DNA of 64,000 nt, from NCBI RefSeq assembly GCF_036924595.1, contig NZ_JAZHRV010000001.1, positions 7,653,501 to 7,717,500 of the forward strand, written 5' to 3'. Every line of letters begins with the position of its first letter. Position 1 is the first letter of the stretch. The notes under the pieces are model-generated. The model was not told the origin of the DNA, made no database searches, and was given only the letters and a program-made list of their open reading frames with translations. Shown piece after piece: positions 51,129-60,665 of this stretch. The position numbers and the translations under genes are program-made. Source of the DNA: Bradyrhizobium algeriense (lineage in GTDB: Bacteria > Pseudomonadota > Alphaproteobacteria > Rhizobiales > Xanthobacteraceae).

Positions 51129-52085
51129 ATGACCGCATCGCTGCCGGCATTCACCGACTACGAACCCTTCCGCGCCTGGCGCGCCGATCCGGCGCAATGG
51201 CTGCCGATCGCGCGCGATATCGCCCGCAGCCACGGCCTGGCATGCGCGGCGCCGCACGTCTTCACCACCGGCACCAACGTCGTCGTGGCGCTCGATGAAA
51301 AACTCATCCTGAAGATTTTCCCGCCATTTCTTCGCAGCCAATTTGCTTCAGAACGAAGCACGCTCGCGCAGCTCCGTGGACAGCTTCGTATCGCGATCCC
51401 CGAAACCGTCGCCGAAGGGGAGCGCGACGGATGGCCATATCTCGTCATCACGCGGCTGTCGGGGGTGTTGGGTGGGGACGCGTGGCCGTCTATGCCGGAA
51501 GCGGACAAGGAACGCGTTCTTGCCGAAATAGGCGAGACCATTGCCGAGGTGCAGCGCGTTCCTGCCGGGGTGCTCGCGCAGATCGAGCCGAACTGGGACG
51601 TCTTCATGCCCGGGCAGATCGAGGGATGCCGTGCGCGGCACGAGCGTCTCGGATTGCCGCAGAAATTTCTGGATGGACTGGACGAACTGCTGCGCGATAC
51701 GGCGCCCATGCTGATTGCGCTGGACGGGCCGCCGGTGATCCTGACCGGCGAATACATCCCGGAGAATTTCCTGCTGAGCCGCGATGGCGGCGGTTGGCAC
51801 CTCGCTGGGTTGATCGATTTCGGCGACGTGATGACGGGCAGGGGCGAATACGACCTGCTGGGGCCGAGCGCCTTCATGACCGCCGGCATGCCGCGGCGGG
51901 TGCGGAGCCTGTTTGGGGGCTTCGGATATTCGGCTGCGGATATCACGCCCGACCTGAAACGGCGGCTGATGGTGCTGTTGCTGCTGCATCGTCACAGTGA
52001 TCCCGCCAGAAGCATCTGTATCGCGGGCTGGCAGCAGAAGGCCGCTGACCTCCGTGAACTGCAGGATTTGCTCTGGCCCATTTGA
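51129..52085 (+). CDS. Aminoglycoside phosphotransferase-like kinase with altered catalytic loop
   Basis: The 318-residue protein has the APH/choline-kinase fold with nucleotide Lys62 (KLILKIFPP), a hinge around YLVITRLSG and the metal-binding DFG at 230-232 (LAGLIDFGDV). The usual HxDxxxxN catalytic loop reads Thr206-Gly-Glu208-Tyr-Ile-Pro-Glu-Asn213, so the base Asp is replaced by Glu. It may be a weak or repurposed kinase. No resistance function should be assumed. Confidence 0.82.
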   Translation: MTASLPAFTDYEPFRAWRADPAQWLPIARDIARSHGLACAAPHVFTTGTNVVVALDEKLILKIFPPFLRSQFASERSTLAQLRGQLRIAIPETVAEGERDGWPYLVITRLSGVLGGDAWPSMPEADKERVLAEIGETIAEVQRVPAGVLAQIEPNWDVFMPGQIEGCRARHERLGLPQKFLDGLDELLRDTAPMLIALDGPPVILTGEYIPENFLLSRDGGGWHLAGLIDFGDVMTGRGEYDLLGPSAFMTAGMPRRVRSLFGGFGYSAADITPDLKRRLMVLLLLHRHSDPARSICIAGWQQKAADLRELQDLLWPI

Positions 52086-52144
52086 GTGTCGCACAGCAAT
52101 GGAGCGCTCAAAATATCTGCGTTAAAAGTAGGCAAATATGCCTC

Positions 52145-52156
52145 TTTGTATGCAAT
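52145..52156. promoter_or_regulatory. Candidate GntR operator upstream of the transporter operon
   Basis: TTTGTATGCAAT (with core TTGTATGCAA) matches the degenerate palindrome TTGTRTRCAA also found at 62533-62544 before the allophanate hydrolase gene. It lies about 95 bases upstream of the sigma-54-type promoter. Both sites would suit a FadR/VanR-type GntR protein, and such a gene is in the operon. Confidence 0.4.
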
Positions 52157-52250
52157 CAATGGGCCGGCGCGCTCAATCGAGAATCCCTGTTTGTTGTCCA
52201 TCCTGCCGATAAATCAGCGGCTTAGGCGAGGATTAGCTTTGTTTTAACGG

Positions 52251-52266
52251 TTGGCACAAACCTTGC
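52251..52266 (+). promoter_or_regulatory. Sigma-54 promoter of the transporter/hydrolase operon
   Basis: TTGGCACAAACCTTGC has the GG of the -24 element and the GC of the -12 element at exactly the required spacing (TGGCAC, five bases, TTGC). It is 47 bases ahead of the binding-protein start codon. Sigma-54 promoters need an activator such as NtrC, so this points to nitrogen control. Confidence 0.75.
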
Positions 52267-52313
52267 GATCCCGTTCCAAAGCCGTTTCCCCTCTGGCGTT
52301 TGGAGCATCACCC

Positions 52314-53933
52314 ATGAAGCGTCGCGATTTCCTCAAATCCGTCACCGGCGTTGCCGCGGGCGCGATGGTGCCCGCGCCGGCGATCTGGTCCGCGGCCAAG
52401 GCTGATGCGCGGTCGGAAACGCTGTTGATTGTCTCGGAAAGCGGCCCCAACAACCTCGACATTCACGGCGTCGGCACCAACGTGCCCGGCTATGAAGTGT
52501 CGTGGAATTGTTACGACCGCCTGATCAGCCACGAGATGAAGAGCGGTCCGGGCGGCGTGCCGTATTACGACCGCGACAAGTTCAAGCCTGAACTTGCCGA
52601 GGACATGAATGTCGGCGACATGTCGGTCACCTTCAAGCTGAAGAAGAAAGCCACGTTCCACGATGGCGCGCCGGTCACGGCCAAGGACGTCAAGTGGTCG
52701 CTCGATCGCGCGGTGAGCGTCGGCGGTTTTCCGACCTTCCAGATGGGCGCGGGCTCCCTGACCAAGCCCGAGCAGTTCGTCGTCGTCGACGACAACACGG
52801 TACGGGTCGATTTTGCCAAGAAGGATCGCCTGACTCTGCCGGATCTCGCGGTCATCGTCCCCTGCATCGTCAATTCCGAGCTGGTGAAGAAGAACGCCAC
52901 CGAGAAGGATCCCTGGGGTCTCGAATACACCAAGCAGCAGACCGCGGGCTCCGGCGCCTACAAAGTGACGAAGTGGACCGCCGGCACCGAAGTCATCATG
53001 GAGCGCAACGATTCGTGGGTCGGCGGTCCCTTGCCGAAGGTCAAGCGCGTGATCTGGCGCATGGTGCCGCAAGCCGGCAACCGCCGCGCGCTGCTGGAGC
53101 GCGGCGACGCCGACATCTCCTACGATCTGCCGAACAAGGATTTCGTCGAGCTGAAGGACAGCGGCAAGCTCAACATCGTCTCGGTGCCGTATTCCAATGG
53201 CGTCCAGTACATCGGCATGAACGTCAAGATCCCGCCGTTCGACAATCCCAAGGTTCGGCAGGCCGTCGCGTGCGCGATCCCCTACCAGAAGATCATGGAT
53301 GCGGTGCTGTTCGGCCTGGCCAAGCCGATGTTCGGCGCCGCTGCCGACAAGGCCACCGAGGTGGCGTGGCCGCAGCCGACCAAATACGTCACTGACATCG
53401 CCAAGGCCAAGGCATTGCTGGCGGAGGCCGGCCATCCCAACGGTTTCGAGACCACGCTGTCGTTCGACCTCGGCTTCGCCGGCGTCAACGAACCGCTCTG
53501 CGTGCTGGTGCAGGAGAGCCTCGCGCAGATCGGCATCAAGACCACCATCAACAAGATCCCCGGCGCCAACTGGCGCACCGAACTGAACAAGAAGGTGCTG
53601 CCGCTCTACACCAACGTGTTTTCCGGCTGGCTCGATTATCCCGAGTATTTCTTCATCTGGTGCTATGACGGCAAGAATTCGATCTTCAACACCATGAGCT
53701 ACCAGTCAAAGGCGATGGACGAGTTCATCCACGGCGCCGTCGACGCCGCGGCGATCGGCAACACCGCCAAATACGACACCGACGTAAAGGGTTTTGTCGA
53801 TCTCGCCTTCAAGGACATCCCGCGCATCCCGCTGTATCAGCCCTATGTCAACGTCGCGATGCAGAAGAATGTGTCGGGCTATCAGTACTGGTTCCACCGT
53901 CGCCTGGATTATCGCGCGCTCGTGAAAGCATAA
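52314..53933 (+). CDS. Dipeptide/peptide-type ABC transporter substrate-binding protein
   Basis: The 539-residue exported protein has a Tat-like signal (MKRRDFLKSVTGVAAGAMVP) and a family 5 binding fold. SVTFKLKKKATFHDGAPVTA, VKRVIWRMVPQAGNRRALLE and VPYSNGVQYIGMNVK are visible, with the DppA/OppA/NikA plan of two lobes plus an extra domain. It delivers its ligand to the permeases downstream. Given the hydrolases encoded next, the ligand may be a ureide or amide rather than a peptide. Confidence 0.9.
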   Translation: MKRRDFLKSVTGVAAGAMVPAPAIWSAAKADARSETLLIVSESGPNNLDIHGVGTNVPGYEVSWNCYDRLISHEMKSGPGGVPYYDRDKFKPELAEDMNVGDMSVTFKLKKKATFHDGAPVTAKDVKWSLDRAVSVGGFPTFQMGAGSLTKPEQFVVVDDNTVRVDFAKKDRLTLPDLAVIVPCIVNSELVKKNATEKDPWGLEYTKQQTAGSGAYKVTKWTAGTEVIMERNDSWVGGPLPKVKRVIWRMVPQAGNRRALLERGDADISYDLPNKDFVELKDSGKLNIVSVPYSNGVQYIGMNVKIPPFDNPKVRQAVACAIPYQKIMDAVLFGLAKPMFGAAADKATEVAWPQPTKYVTDIAKAKALLAEAGHPNGFETTLSFDLGFAGVNEPLCVLVQESLAQIGIKTTINKIPGANWRTELNKKVLPLYTNVFSGWLDYPEYFFIWCYDGKNSIFNTMSYQSKAMDEFIHGAVDAAAIGNTAKYDTDVKGFVDLAFKDIPRIPLYQPYVNVAMQKNVSGYQYWFHRRLDYRALVKA

Positions 53934-53945
53934 GAGGCGAGCGTC

Positions 53946-54959
53946 ATGCTGACCATGATCGGCAAGCGGCTGATGTTTGCGATCCCGTCGCTGATCGGGG
54001 TCGTGATCGTCACGTTCCTCCTGACGCGCGCATTGCCCGGCGATCCCGCGGCTTATTTCGCCGGACCCGCGGCGAGCAAGGAAGCCATTGAGCAGATCCG
54101 CAAGAAACTCGGCTTCGACAAGCCGCTGATCGAGCAGTTTTTCCGCTACACCAACGATCTCGCGCATGGCGATTTCGGCAACTCGCTCACCACGGGCCAG
54201 CCGGTCGCGACCGAAATTCGCAACCGCCTGCCGGCATCTGCCGAACTGACGCTGCTCGGCCTCGTCGTTTCGGTCATGATAGCCATCCCGCTCGGCGTGC
54301 TGGCGGCAACGCGCCCGGGCTCCTGGATCGACCATCTCTGTCGCATCACCACGACGGCCGGTGTATCGCTGCCGGTATTCTTTACAGGTCTGGTGCTGGT
54401 CTATGTGTTCTATTTCCGCCTCGGCTGGTCGCCGGCGCCGCTCGGCCGCCTCGACGTGTTCTATAGCGCGCCGCCCGCCGTGACCGGCCTTTATCTGATC
54501 GACGCCCTGATCGCGCGCGATCTCGAGACATTTCGTTCCGCGCTGAGCCAGTTGATCCTGCCGGCGGCAACGCTTGCAATCTTCTCGCTGGCGCCGATCG
54601 CGCGCATGACGCGGGCCTCGATGCTGGCGGTGCTGGCGTCCGATTTCGTCCGCACCGCGCGCGCCAGCGGGCTGTCGCCGTCGACCGTGATCGTCACCTA
54701 CGCGTTTCGCAACGCGATGCTACCGGTCATCACCACGCTCAGCATGGTGTTCTCGTTCCTGCTGGGGGCCAATGTGCTGGTCGAGAAAGTTTTCGCCTGG
54801 CCCGGCATCGGCTCCTACGCGGTGGAAGCGCTGATCTCGTCGGATTTCGCGCCGGTGCAGGGTTTCGTGCTGACCATGGCGGTCATGTACGTGCTGCTCA
54901 ATCTGATCATCGACATTCTCTACGGCGTGATCGATCCGCGCGTGCGACTGGAAGGGTGA
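53946..54959 (+). CDS. ABC transporter permease, DppB-like
   Basis: The 337-residue, six-helix protein has an N-terminal signature MIGKRLMFAIPSLIGVVIVT and TRALPGDPAAYFAG. The EAA coupling loop RTARASGLSPSTVIVTYAFR docks to the ATPase. It pairs with the DppC-like product of the next gene and lies 12 bases after the binding-protein gene. Confidence 0.93.
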   Translation: MLTMIGKRLMFAIPSLIGVVIVTFLLTRALPGDPAAYFAGPAASKEAIEQIRKKLGFDKPLIEQFFRYTNDLAHGDFGNSLTTGQPVATEIRNRLPASAELTLLGLVVSVMIAIPLGVLAATRPGSWIDHLCRITTTAGVSLPVFFTGLVLVYVFYFRLGWSPAPLGRLDVFYSAPPAVTGLYLIDALIARDLETFRSALSQLILPAATLAIFSLAPIARMTRASMLAVLASDFVRTARASGLSPSTVIVTYAFRNAMLPVITTLSMVFSFLLGANVLVEKVFAWPGIGSYAVEALISSDFAPVQGFVLTMAVMYVLLNLIIDILYGVIDPRVRLEG

Positions 54960-54968
54960 GGTTGGAAG

Positions 54969-55868
54969 ATGAGTAGCGTTGCGCCTGCCGCTGAGCCCGT
55001 CGGACCCGCGCGTACCTCGGGACTATCAGCGATGTTTGAGCACACCCGCTACGTGCTCGGCGAGAACCGCGTCACGGCGTTCGCCTTCGGCCTCTTGGTG
55101 ATCATCCTGTTCGCCGCGATCTTCGGCCCCTACATCGTGCCTTACGATCCGCTCGCCAGCGATACCGCTGCAGCCCTGAAACCGCCATCCGCGGCGCACT
55201 GGTTCGGCACCGATCAATTGGGCCGCGACATTTTCAGCCGCGTCGTCGTCGCCACGCGGCTCGATACCTTCATCGCGGTCGCCTCCGTGGCATTGGTGTT
55301 CCTGATGGGCGGGCTGGCCGGCATCGCCGCCGGTTATTTCGGCGGCTGGACCGACCGTATCGTCGGCCGTGTCGCCGACACCATCATGGCGTTTCCGCTG
55401 TTCGTGCTGGCGATGGGCATCGTCGCAGCGCTCGGCAATACCGTGCAGAACATCATCATCGCCACCGCGATCGTGAACTTTCCGCTCTATGCCCGCGTGG
55501 CGCGGGCCGAGGCGAACGTGCGCCGCAACGCCGGCTTCGTGCAGGCGGCGCGGCTGTCGGGCAACGGCGAAATGCGGATTCTGCTGGTGCACATCCTGCC
55601 CAACATCATGCCGATCATGATCGTGCAGATGTCGCTCACCATGGGTTACGCCATTCTCAACGCCGCCGGCCTCTCCTTCATCGGGCTCGGCGTGCGGCCG
55701 CCGACGGCGGAATGGGGCATCATGGTCGCGGAAGGCGCGGGCTTCATGGTGTCGGGCGAATGGTGGATCGCGCTGTTCCCGGGGCTTGCGCTGATGATCG
55801 CGGTGTTCTGCTTCAATTTGCTCGGCGACGGCCTGCGCGACATCGTCGATCCGCAGCGGAGGACGTGA
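54969..55868 (+). CDS. ABC transporter permease, DppC-like
   Basis: The 299-residue membrane subunit has the OppC_N segment VLGENRVTAFAFGLLVIILF and a HWFGTDQLGRDIFSRVVVAT motif. The coupling loop has FVQAARLSGNGEMRILLVHI and the end shows FNLLGDGLRDIVDPQRR. It is standard for the second permease of dipeptide/nickel-type systems. The next gene starts about 110 bases on. Confidence 0.93.
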   Translation: MSSVAPAAEPVGPARTSGLSAMFEHTRYVLGENRVTAFAFGLLVIILFAAIFGPYIVPYDPLASDTAAALKPPSAAHWFGTDQLGRDIFSRVVVATRLDTFIAVASVALVFLMGGLAGIAAGYFGGWTDRIVGRVADTIMAFPLFVLAMGIVAALGNTVQNIIIATAIVNFPLYARVARAEANVRRNAGFVQAARLSGNGEMRILLVHILPNIMPIMIVQMSLTMGYAILNAAGLSFIGLGVRPPTAEWGIMVAEGAGFMVSGEWWIALFPGLALMIAVFCFNLLGDGLRDIVDPQRRT

Positions 55869-55977
55869 TGGCTGATTCAAGCTTTGCTCGTCTCGGTCCC
55901 CGCAGGGGGAATGCGACAGGGGGGCTGACCGTTCTACTTTGCATGGGGTTGTTTTCGATATTTTTGCGGAGGCCGTC

Positions 55978-57789
55978 ATGACCGCCCAGCCCCTGCTCGA
56001 CGTCAACGACCTCACCGTCGAATTCACCACGCGCCGTGGCATCGTCAAGGCGGTGCAGCACGTCAACATCTCGGTCGGCAAGGGCGAAACGCTTGGCATC
56101 GTCGGCGAGTCCGGCTCCGGCAAATCGGTGACATCTTATGCCGTAATGCGGATCCTCGACCGCGCCGGCCGGATCGCCGACGGCTCGGTGATGTTCTCCG
56201 GCATCGACGTCAGGGCCGCGAGCGAAAACGAGATGCGCGATTTGCGCGGCCGCGAAATCTCGATGATCTTTCAGAATCCGCGCGCGGCGCTGAACCCGAT
56301 CCGGAAAGTGGGCGACCAGATCGAGGACGTGCTGCGCCAGCATGTGCAGAGCGCGGGCAGCGACCGCGGCGAGAAGGCGATCGAGGCGCTGGAGCAAGTC
56401 AAGATCGCCCGTCCCCGCGAGCGCTATCACGCCTATCCGTTCGAACTTTCCGGCGGCATGTGCCAGCGCGTCGTGATCGCGCTGGCGCTGGCCTGCAATC
56501 CGCAGCTCCTGATCGCGGACGAACCGACCACCGGCCTCGACGTCACCACGCAGAAGGCGGTGATGGATTTGATCGTGGAACTGACCAAGCGCCGGAATAT
56601 GTCGACCATCCTGATCACACATGATCTGGGGCTCGCCGCCGCCTATTGCGACCGCGTGGTGGTGATGGAGAAGGGCCGGGTGGTGGAGACGGCGAAGTCA
56701 GCGGATATCTTTGCCAGGCCCGAGCACGCCTATACGAAGAAACTGATGCGCGCGACGCCGAGGATCGGCGTGTCGTTGCGGGATTTGCTGCCGGAAGAAG
56801 ACCCTGCGGCGCTTTCTTCAGCCTCGCCCCGCGCGCGGGGAGAGGCCGACGCACGAAGTGCGGCGGGTGAGGGGCTGCCTCCGCGGACTGCGATCGTGGA
56901 GAGAGCCCCTCACCCCGACCCTCTCCCCGTGAAGGACGGGGAGAGGGAGCAGAAACCCCTCCTCCTCGTCGAAAAGCTCGTCAAGGAATATCCGCGCCAA
57001 GGCGCCACCGCCGTGCTCGGCAAACTGTTCTCCCGCAAGCCGCCGGTCGAGACGGAAATATTCCGCGCGGTTGACGGCATCGGCTTCACCGTCGGGCATG
57101 GCGAGAGCGTCGGCCTGGTCGGCGAGTCCGGCTGCGGCAAATCCACCACATCGATGATGGTGATGCGGCTGCTCGACCAGACCTCCGGCCGCATCCTGTT
57201 CGATGGCGAGGAAATCGGCGCCATCCTGCCGCAGGCCTTTGCGCGACTGCCGCAGCGCAAGAGCATCCAGATGGTGTTCCAGGACCCGACCGACAGCCTC
57301 AACCCGCGCTTCACGGCGGCGCGGGCCATCGCTGATCCGATCATGCAGCTCGGCGACGTCAGGGGACGTGACGCGCTGCGCGCGCGCTGCGAGGAGTTGG
57401 CCGGCCTGGTCGGCCTGCCCATCAACCTGCTCGATCGCTTTCCGCACCAATTATCCGGCGGCCAGAAGGCCCGTGTCGGCATCGCACGCGCCATCGCGCT
57501 GCATCCAAAGCTCGTGATCCTCGACGAGCCGACGGCGGCGCTCGACGTCTCCGTGCAGGCCGTCGTGCTCAATCTGCTGCAGGATCTCAAGGCGTCGATG
57601 GGCATGAGTTATTTGTTTGTGTCCCATGATTTGAACGTGGTGCGCTTGCTGTGCGATCGTGTCATCGTGATGCGTGCGGGGCGAATCGTCGAGCAGGGCT
57701 CGTCCGAGCGCGTGCTCGGCGATCCGCAGGATGCCTACACCAAGGAATTGCTGACGGCGATCCCGCATCCGCCGTTGCCGGTTCACTAG
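55978..57789 (+). CDS. Fused DppD-DppF-type ABC ATPase, with repeat-derived linker
   Basis: The 603-residue protein contains two complete nucleotide-binding domains. NBD1 (about 1-265) has GESGSGKS, FELSGGMCQRV and LLIADEPTTGLD. NBD2 (about 327-600) has GESGCGKS, HQLSGGQKARVGIA and LVILDEPTAALD. The linker at residues about 282-324 is encoded by a family B palindromic repeat (56822-56949) and reads as ASPRARGEADARSAAG and APHPDPLPVKDGERE. The insert adds about 43 residues without breaking the frame and sits where tolerance is greatest. It powers the transporter above. Separate dppD and dppF genes are commoner than the fusion. Confidence 0.92.
   Translation: MTAQPLLDVNDLTVEFTTRRGIVKAVQHVNISVGKGETLGIVGESGSGKSVTSYAVMRILDRAGRIADGSVMFSGIDVRAASENEMRDLRGREISMIFQNPRAALNPIRKVGDQIEDVLRQHVQSAGSDRGEKAIEALEQVKIARPRERYHAYPFELSGGMCQRVVIALALACNPQLLIADEPTTGLDVTTQKAVMDLIVELTKRRNMSTILITHDLGLAAAYCDRVVVMEKGRVVETAKSADIFARPEHAYTKKLMRATPRIGVSLRDLLPEEDPAALSSASPRARGEADARSAAGEGLPPRTAIVERAPHPDPLPVKDGEREQKPLLLVEKLVKEYPRQGATAVLGKLFSRKPPVETEIFRAVDGIGFTVGHGESVGLVGESGCGKSTTSMMVMRLLDQTSGRILFDGEEIGAILPQAFARLPQRKSIQMVFQDPTDSLNPRFTAARAIADPIMQLGDVRGRDALRARCEELAGLVGLPINLLDRFPHQLSGGQKARVGIARAIALHPKLVILDEPTAALDVSVQAVVLNLLQDLKASMGMSYLFVSHDLNVVRLLCDRVIVMRAGRIVEQGSSERVLGDPQDAYTKELLTAIPHPPLPVH
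56822..56949 (+). repeat. Family B palindromic repeat inside the ATPase coding sequence, copy 3
   Basis: CCTCGCCCCGCGCGCGGGGA, GGTGAGGGG, CCCCTCACCCC and CCTCTCCCCG ... CGGGGAGAGG follow the plan of the intergenic copies at 32559 and 44428. Its length and flanks keep the reading frame, and it is placed between two NBDs. The phrase APHPDPLP is the peptide that this repeat gives in this frame. Confidence 0.9.
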
Positions 57790-57810
57790 AGAGTTGAGTG
57801 AGAGCGAAAA

Positions 57811-57993
57811 ATGCCCGCCGATCCGCTGGACGATTACATCAACGCCGTATCCAACGCGCTGGCGCTGCCGGTCGAGGAAGCCTGGCGGCCTGCCGTGCGG
57901 GCAAATCTCGAAGTGTCGCTGAGGCTGGCGCGGCTGGTCGATGAATTCCCGCTGCCGGACGAAACCGAGCCGGCCAGTGTCTACACAGCCTGA
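57811..57993 (+). CDS. atzG: AtzG-like small subunit (DUF4089)
   Basis: The 60-residue helical protein contains PLDDYINAVSNALALPVEEA and NLEVSLRLARLVDEFPLP, the DUF4089 pattern. AtzG is known to be the small partner needed for assembly and activity of the carboxybiuret hydrolase AtzE, and the equivalent HpxX accompanies the oxalurate-type amidase HpxY. The amidase gene follows within eight bases. It is slightly shorter than typical AtzG. Confidence 0.85.
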   Translation: MPADPLDDYINAVSNALALPVEEAWRPAVRANLEVSLRLARLVDEFPLPDETEPASVYTA

Positions 57994-58000
57994 TAGCGCC

Positions 58001-59398
58001 ATGACTGTAAACACCGACGGGCTGTCAGCCCAACAAATCGCGCAGGCCGTAACAGACGGCAAGCTGTCCGCGCTTGACGCGACCGAGGCCGCGCTGGCGC
58101 GGATCGCCAAACACGATTCCGTTCTGAATTCGTTCACCGACGTCACCGCCGACCGTGCGCGTGCAAAAGCCCGCGCGGTCGATGCCGCGATCTCCGCCGG
58201 CCAGAAGGTCGGTCCGCTCGCCGGCGTGCCGTTCGCGGTCAAGAACCTGTTCGACGTCAAAGGTCTTTCAACCCGCGCCGGGTCGAAGATCAATCGCGAT
58301 CTGGCGCCGTCGCCGCGTGATGCCACGCTGATCGAGCGCATGGAGGCCGCCGGCGCCGTGCTGGTCGGCGCGCTCAACATGGGCGAATACGCCTACGATT
58401 TTACGGGCGAGAACGTGCATGACGGTCCGTCGCGCAATCCGCATGATCCGACGCGGATGACCGGCGGCTCCTCGGGCGGCTCCGGCAGTGCGGTTGGCGG
58501 CGCGCTCGTTCCGATCGCCCTGGGATCCGACACCAATGGTTCGATCCGCGTGCCATCGTCGTTCTGCGGCGTCTTTGGCTTGAAGCCGACCTACGGCCGG
58601 CTGTCGCGGGCGCGGTCGTTTCCCTTTGTCGCAAGCTTCGATCATCTCGGCCCGTTCGCACGCAGCGTCGGCGATCTCGCGCTGGCCTATGACGCCATGC
58701 AGGGCCCTGACGCCGATGACGCGGCCTGCACGACACGGCCGGTTGAACCGGTCACCTCACTGCTGGCGCAGGGTGTCTCGGGCCTGCGGGTCGCGGTGGC
58801 CGGCGGCTATTTTCAGAAGAACGTCTTTCCCGAAGCGGTCGAGGCTGTCGCGCGCGTTGCCAAGGCGCTCGATGCCACGCAAACAATCGAAATTCCGGAG
58901 GCAGCGCGCGCCCGCGCGGCGGCTTACGTGATCTCCACCACTGAAGGCGCATCGCTTCATCTCGACCGGCTGCGAAAACGTCCGAATGATTTCGATCCGG
59001 CGGTGCGGGATCGCCTGATCGCGGGTGCGATGGTCCCGGCGCCTTTGGTCGATCGCGCGCAGAAATTCCGCCGCTGGTATCGCGCAAAGGTGCTCGAACT
59101 GTTCAAGTCGGTGGACGTGATCATCGCCCCGGCCACGCCCTGCATCGCGCCCAAGCTCGGTCAGGTGAATTTCGTGCTCGACGGCGTCGAGCTCCCCGTG
59201 CGCGCCAATATCGGCATCCACACCCAGCCGATTTCGTTCATCGGCCTGCCCGTCGTCGCGGTGCCGGTGCCGCTGGAGCCGATGCCGATCGGCGTGCAGA
59301 TCATCGCCGCTCCCTGGCGCGAAGATATCGCGTTGCGGGTTGCACATGCGCTGGAACGTATGGGCGTTGCCGCGGCTCCAGCCCCGAGAGGATTATGA
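58001..59398 (+). CDS. atzE: AtzE-family amidase (1-carboxybiuret hydrolase / HpxY-like)
   Basis: The 465-residue amidase-signature enzyme has a Ser-cisSer-Lys triad: Lys81 (PFAVKNLFD), Ser157/158 ([10 protein letters not shown]) and nucleophile Ser181 ([10 protein letters not shown]). Ending and start overlap the flanking genes (ATGA with the next). The AtzE family deaminates 1-carboxybiuret in cyanurate breakdown; close relatives in hpx clusters act on oxalurate-like ureides. The exact substrate is uncertain. Its association with AtzG and AtzH-like genes is characteristic. Confidence 0.87.
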   Translation: MTVNTDGLSAQQIAQAVTDGKLSALDATEAALARIAKHDSVLNSFTDVTADRARAKARAVDAAISAGQKVGPLAGVPFAVKNLFDVKGLSTRAGSKINRDLAPSPRDATLIERMEAAGAVLVGALNMGEYAYDFTGENVHDGPSRNPHDPTRMTGGSSGGSGSAVGGALVPIALGSDTNGSIRVPSSFCGVFGLKPTYGRLSRARSFPFVASFDHLGPFARSVGDLALAYDAMQGPDADDAACTTRPVEPVTSLLAQGVSGLRVAVAGGYFQKNVFPEAVEAVARVAKALDATQTIEIPEAARARAAAYVISTTEGASLHLDRLRKRPNDFDPAVRDRLIAGAMVPAPLVDRAQKFRRWYRAKVLELFKSVDVIIAPATPCIAPKLGQVNFVLDGVELPVRANIGIHTQPISFIGLPVVAVPVPLEPMPIGVQIIAAPWREDIALRVAHALERMGVAAAPAPRGL

Positions 59399-59811
59399 CG
59401 ATGGAGATCGATCTTCCCGACGTACTGGCCGAAGTGACCGCGCAATTCGCACGCTACGAGAAGGCGCTGGTGTCGAACGATGTGGCGGTGCTCGATGAAC
59501 TGTTCCGCAACGATCGCCGCACGCTGCGCTACGGCATTGGTGAAAATCTCTACGGCTACGACGCGATCATGGCGTTCCGCGCCGCCCGCTCGCCGGTCGG
59601 GCTGATGCGGCGGACCGACAAGACCGTGATCACGACCTATGGCCGTGACGCGGCGGTCGCCTCGACGCTGTTCTATCGCGAGGGCGCGCCGGGCAAAGTC
59701 GGACGGCAGATGCAAACCTGGGTACGTTTTCCGGAAGGGTGGAGGATTGTCGCGGCCCATGTCAGCATCATCAATGATCCCGAAGCTCCCAAGGTGGATT
59801 CGAAGTCATGA
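59395..59811 (+). CDS. AtzH/HpxZ-like protein (DUF3225, SnoaL fold)
   Basis: The 138-residue NTF2/SnoaL-like protein has [20 protein letters not shown], a [19 protein letters not shown] segment and [20 protein letters not shown], the DUF3225 plan. In cyanurate degraders the AtzH member helps convert the AtzE product (1,3-dicarboxyurea) to allophanate; HpxZ of oxalurate clusters is related. Overlaps of four bases tie it to the genes on both sides. The assignment is by family and context. Confidence 0.82.
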   Translation: MTMEIDLPDVLAEVTAQFARYEKALVSNDVAVLDELFRNDRRTLRYGIGENLYGYDAIMAFRAARSPVGLMRRTDKTVITTYGRDAAVASTLFYREGAPGKVGRQMQTWVRFPEGWRIVAAHVSIINDPEAPKVDSKS

Positions 59812-60542
59812 GTCTTGACGATCTTCGCACGCCAACGCCGCCATCCGGCGCGGAGGCCGAGACGCCGGTCCGGCGCGTCGATCGGCCTTCGTCGCTGCGG
59901 AACAAGGTCACGCGCGCGGAAGAGCTGCGGCTGCAGTTGGCCGACGAGATCGTGCGCGGCGTGCTGGCGCCGGGATCGGCGCTCGACGAGACCGATATCG
60001 CGCGGCGCTTTTCCGTGTCGCGCACGCCGGTTCGCGAGGCGCTGCGGCAACTGGTGGCGAGCGGGCTGGTCGAAGCCCGCGCCCACCGCGGCGCCGTGGT
60101 CGCGCAGCCCTCGCTGGATCGTTTGACTGAAATGTTCGAGGCGATGGCGGAACTGGAAGCGCTGTGCGCCGGGCTCGCGGCGGAGCGGATGCCGCCGGGG
60201 GATCGCCAGAAGCTGGAAGCGGTCCACGAGGAATTGCGGGTGCTGAGCCACGCCGGCAATCCCGAACGCTTTCACGAGGTCAACGAGCGCTTCCACAACG
60301 CGATCTATGCCGGCTCGCAGAACGGCTATATCGCCGAGATGACGCTGGCGACGCGGGTGCGGGTGCAGCCGTTCCGCCGCGCCCAGTTCCGCAACCTCGG
60401 GCGGCTGGCGAAATCGCACGCCGAGCACGACCGCGTCGTGGTCGCCATCATGCGCGGCGACAAGGCGGGTGCAGCGGCCGCGATGCGCGCCCATATCGAA
60501 CTGGTGCGCGGGGAGTATGAGCTCTACGCGGTGTCGGTGTAA
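59808..60542 (+). CDS. GntR-family regulator (FCD/FadR branch)
   Basis: The 244-residue protein has a winged helix-turn-helix at about 37-100 ([20 protein letters not shown]) and an all-helical FCD effector domain at 110-230. The latter shows metal/ligand His residues in the pattern [11 protein letters not shown] and SHAEHDRVV. It is the last gene of the operon and a candidate regulator of both nitrogen-scavenging units via TTGTRTRCAA sites. The ligand may be the imported ureide or a breakdown product. Confidence 0.9.
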   Translation: MSLDDLRTPTPPSGAEAETPVRRVDRPSSLRNKVTRAEELRLQLADEIVRGVLAPGSALDETDIARRFSVSRTPVREALRQLVASGLVEARAHRGAVVAQPSLDRLTEMFEAMAELEALCAGLAAERMPPGDRQKLEAVHEELRVLSHAGNPERFHEVNERFHNAIYAGSQNGYIAEMTLATRVRVQPFRRAQFRNLGRLAKSHAEHDRVVVAIMRGDKAGAAAAMRAHIELVRGEYELYAVSV

Positions 60543-60565
60543 GGCTTTCGCCGCTTGCGCAAGAC

Positions 60566-60655
60566 CGTAGGGTGGGCAAAGGCGCTTAAGCGCCGTGCCC
60601 ACCATCTTTCCGCTGCTGCATTGATGGTGGGCACGCTTCGCTTTGCCCACCCTAC
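60566..60655. repeat. Dispersed inverted repeat, family A, copy 3
   Basis: CGTAGGGTGGGCAAAGGCGC opens and GCTTTGCCCACCCTAC closes it, with GTGCCCACCATC and GATGGTGGGCAC inside, close to the copies at 5958 and 13951. It lies exactly between the convergent GntR and allophanate hydrolase genes, again in terminator position. Confidence 0.88.
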
Positions 60656-60665
60656 AAAATGACGG

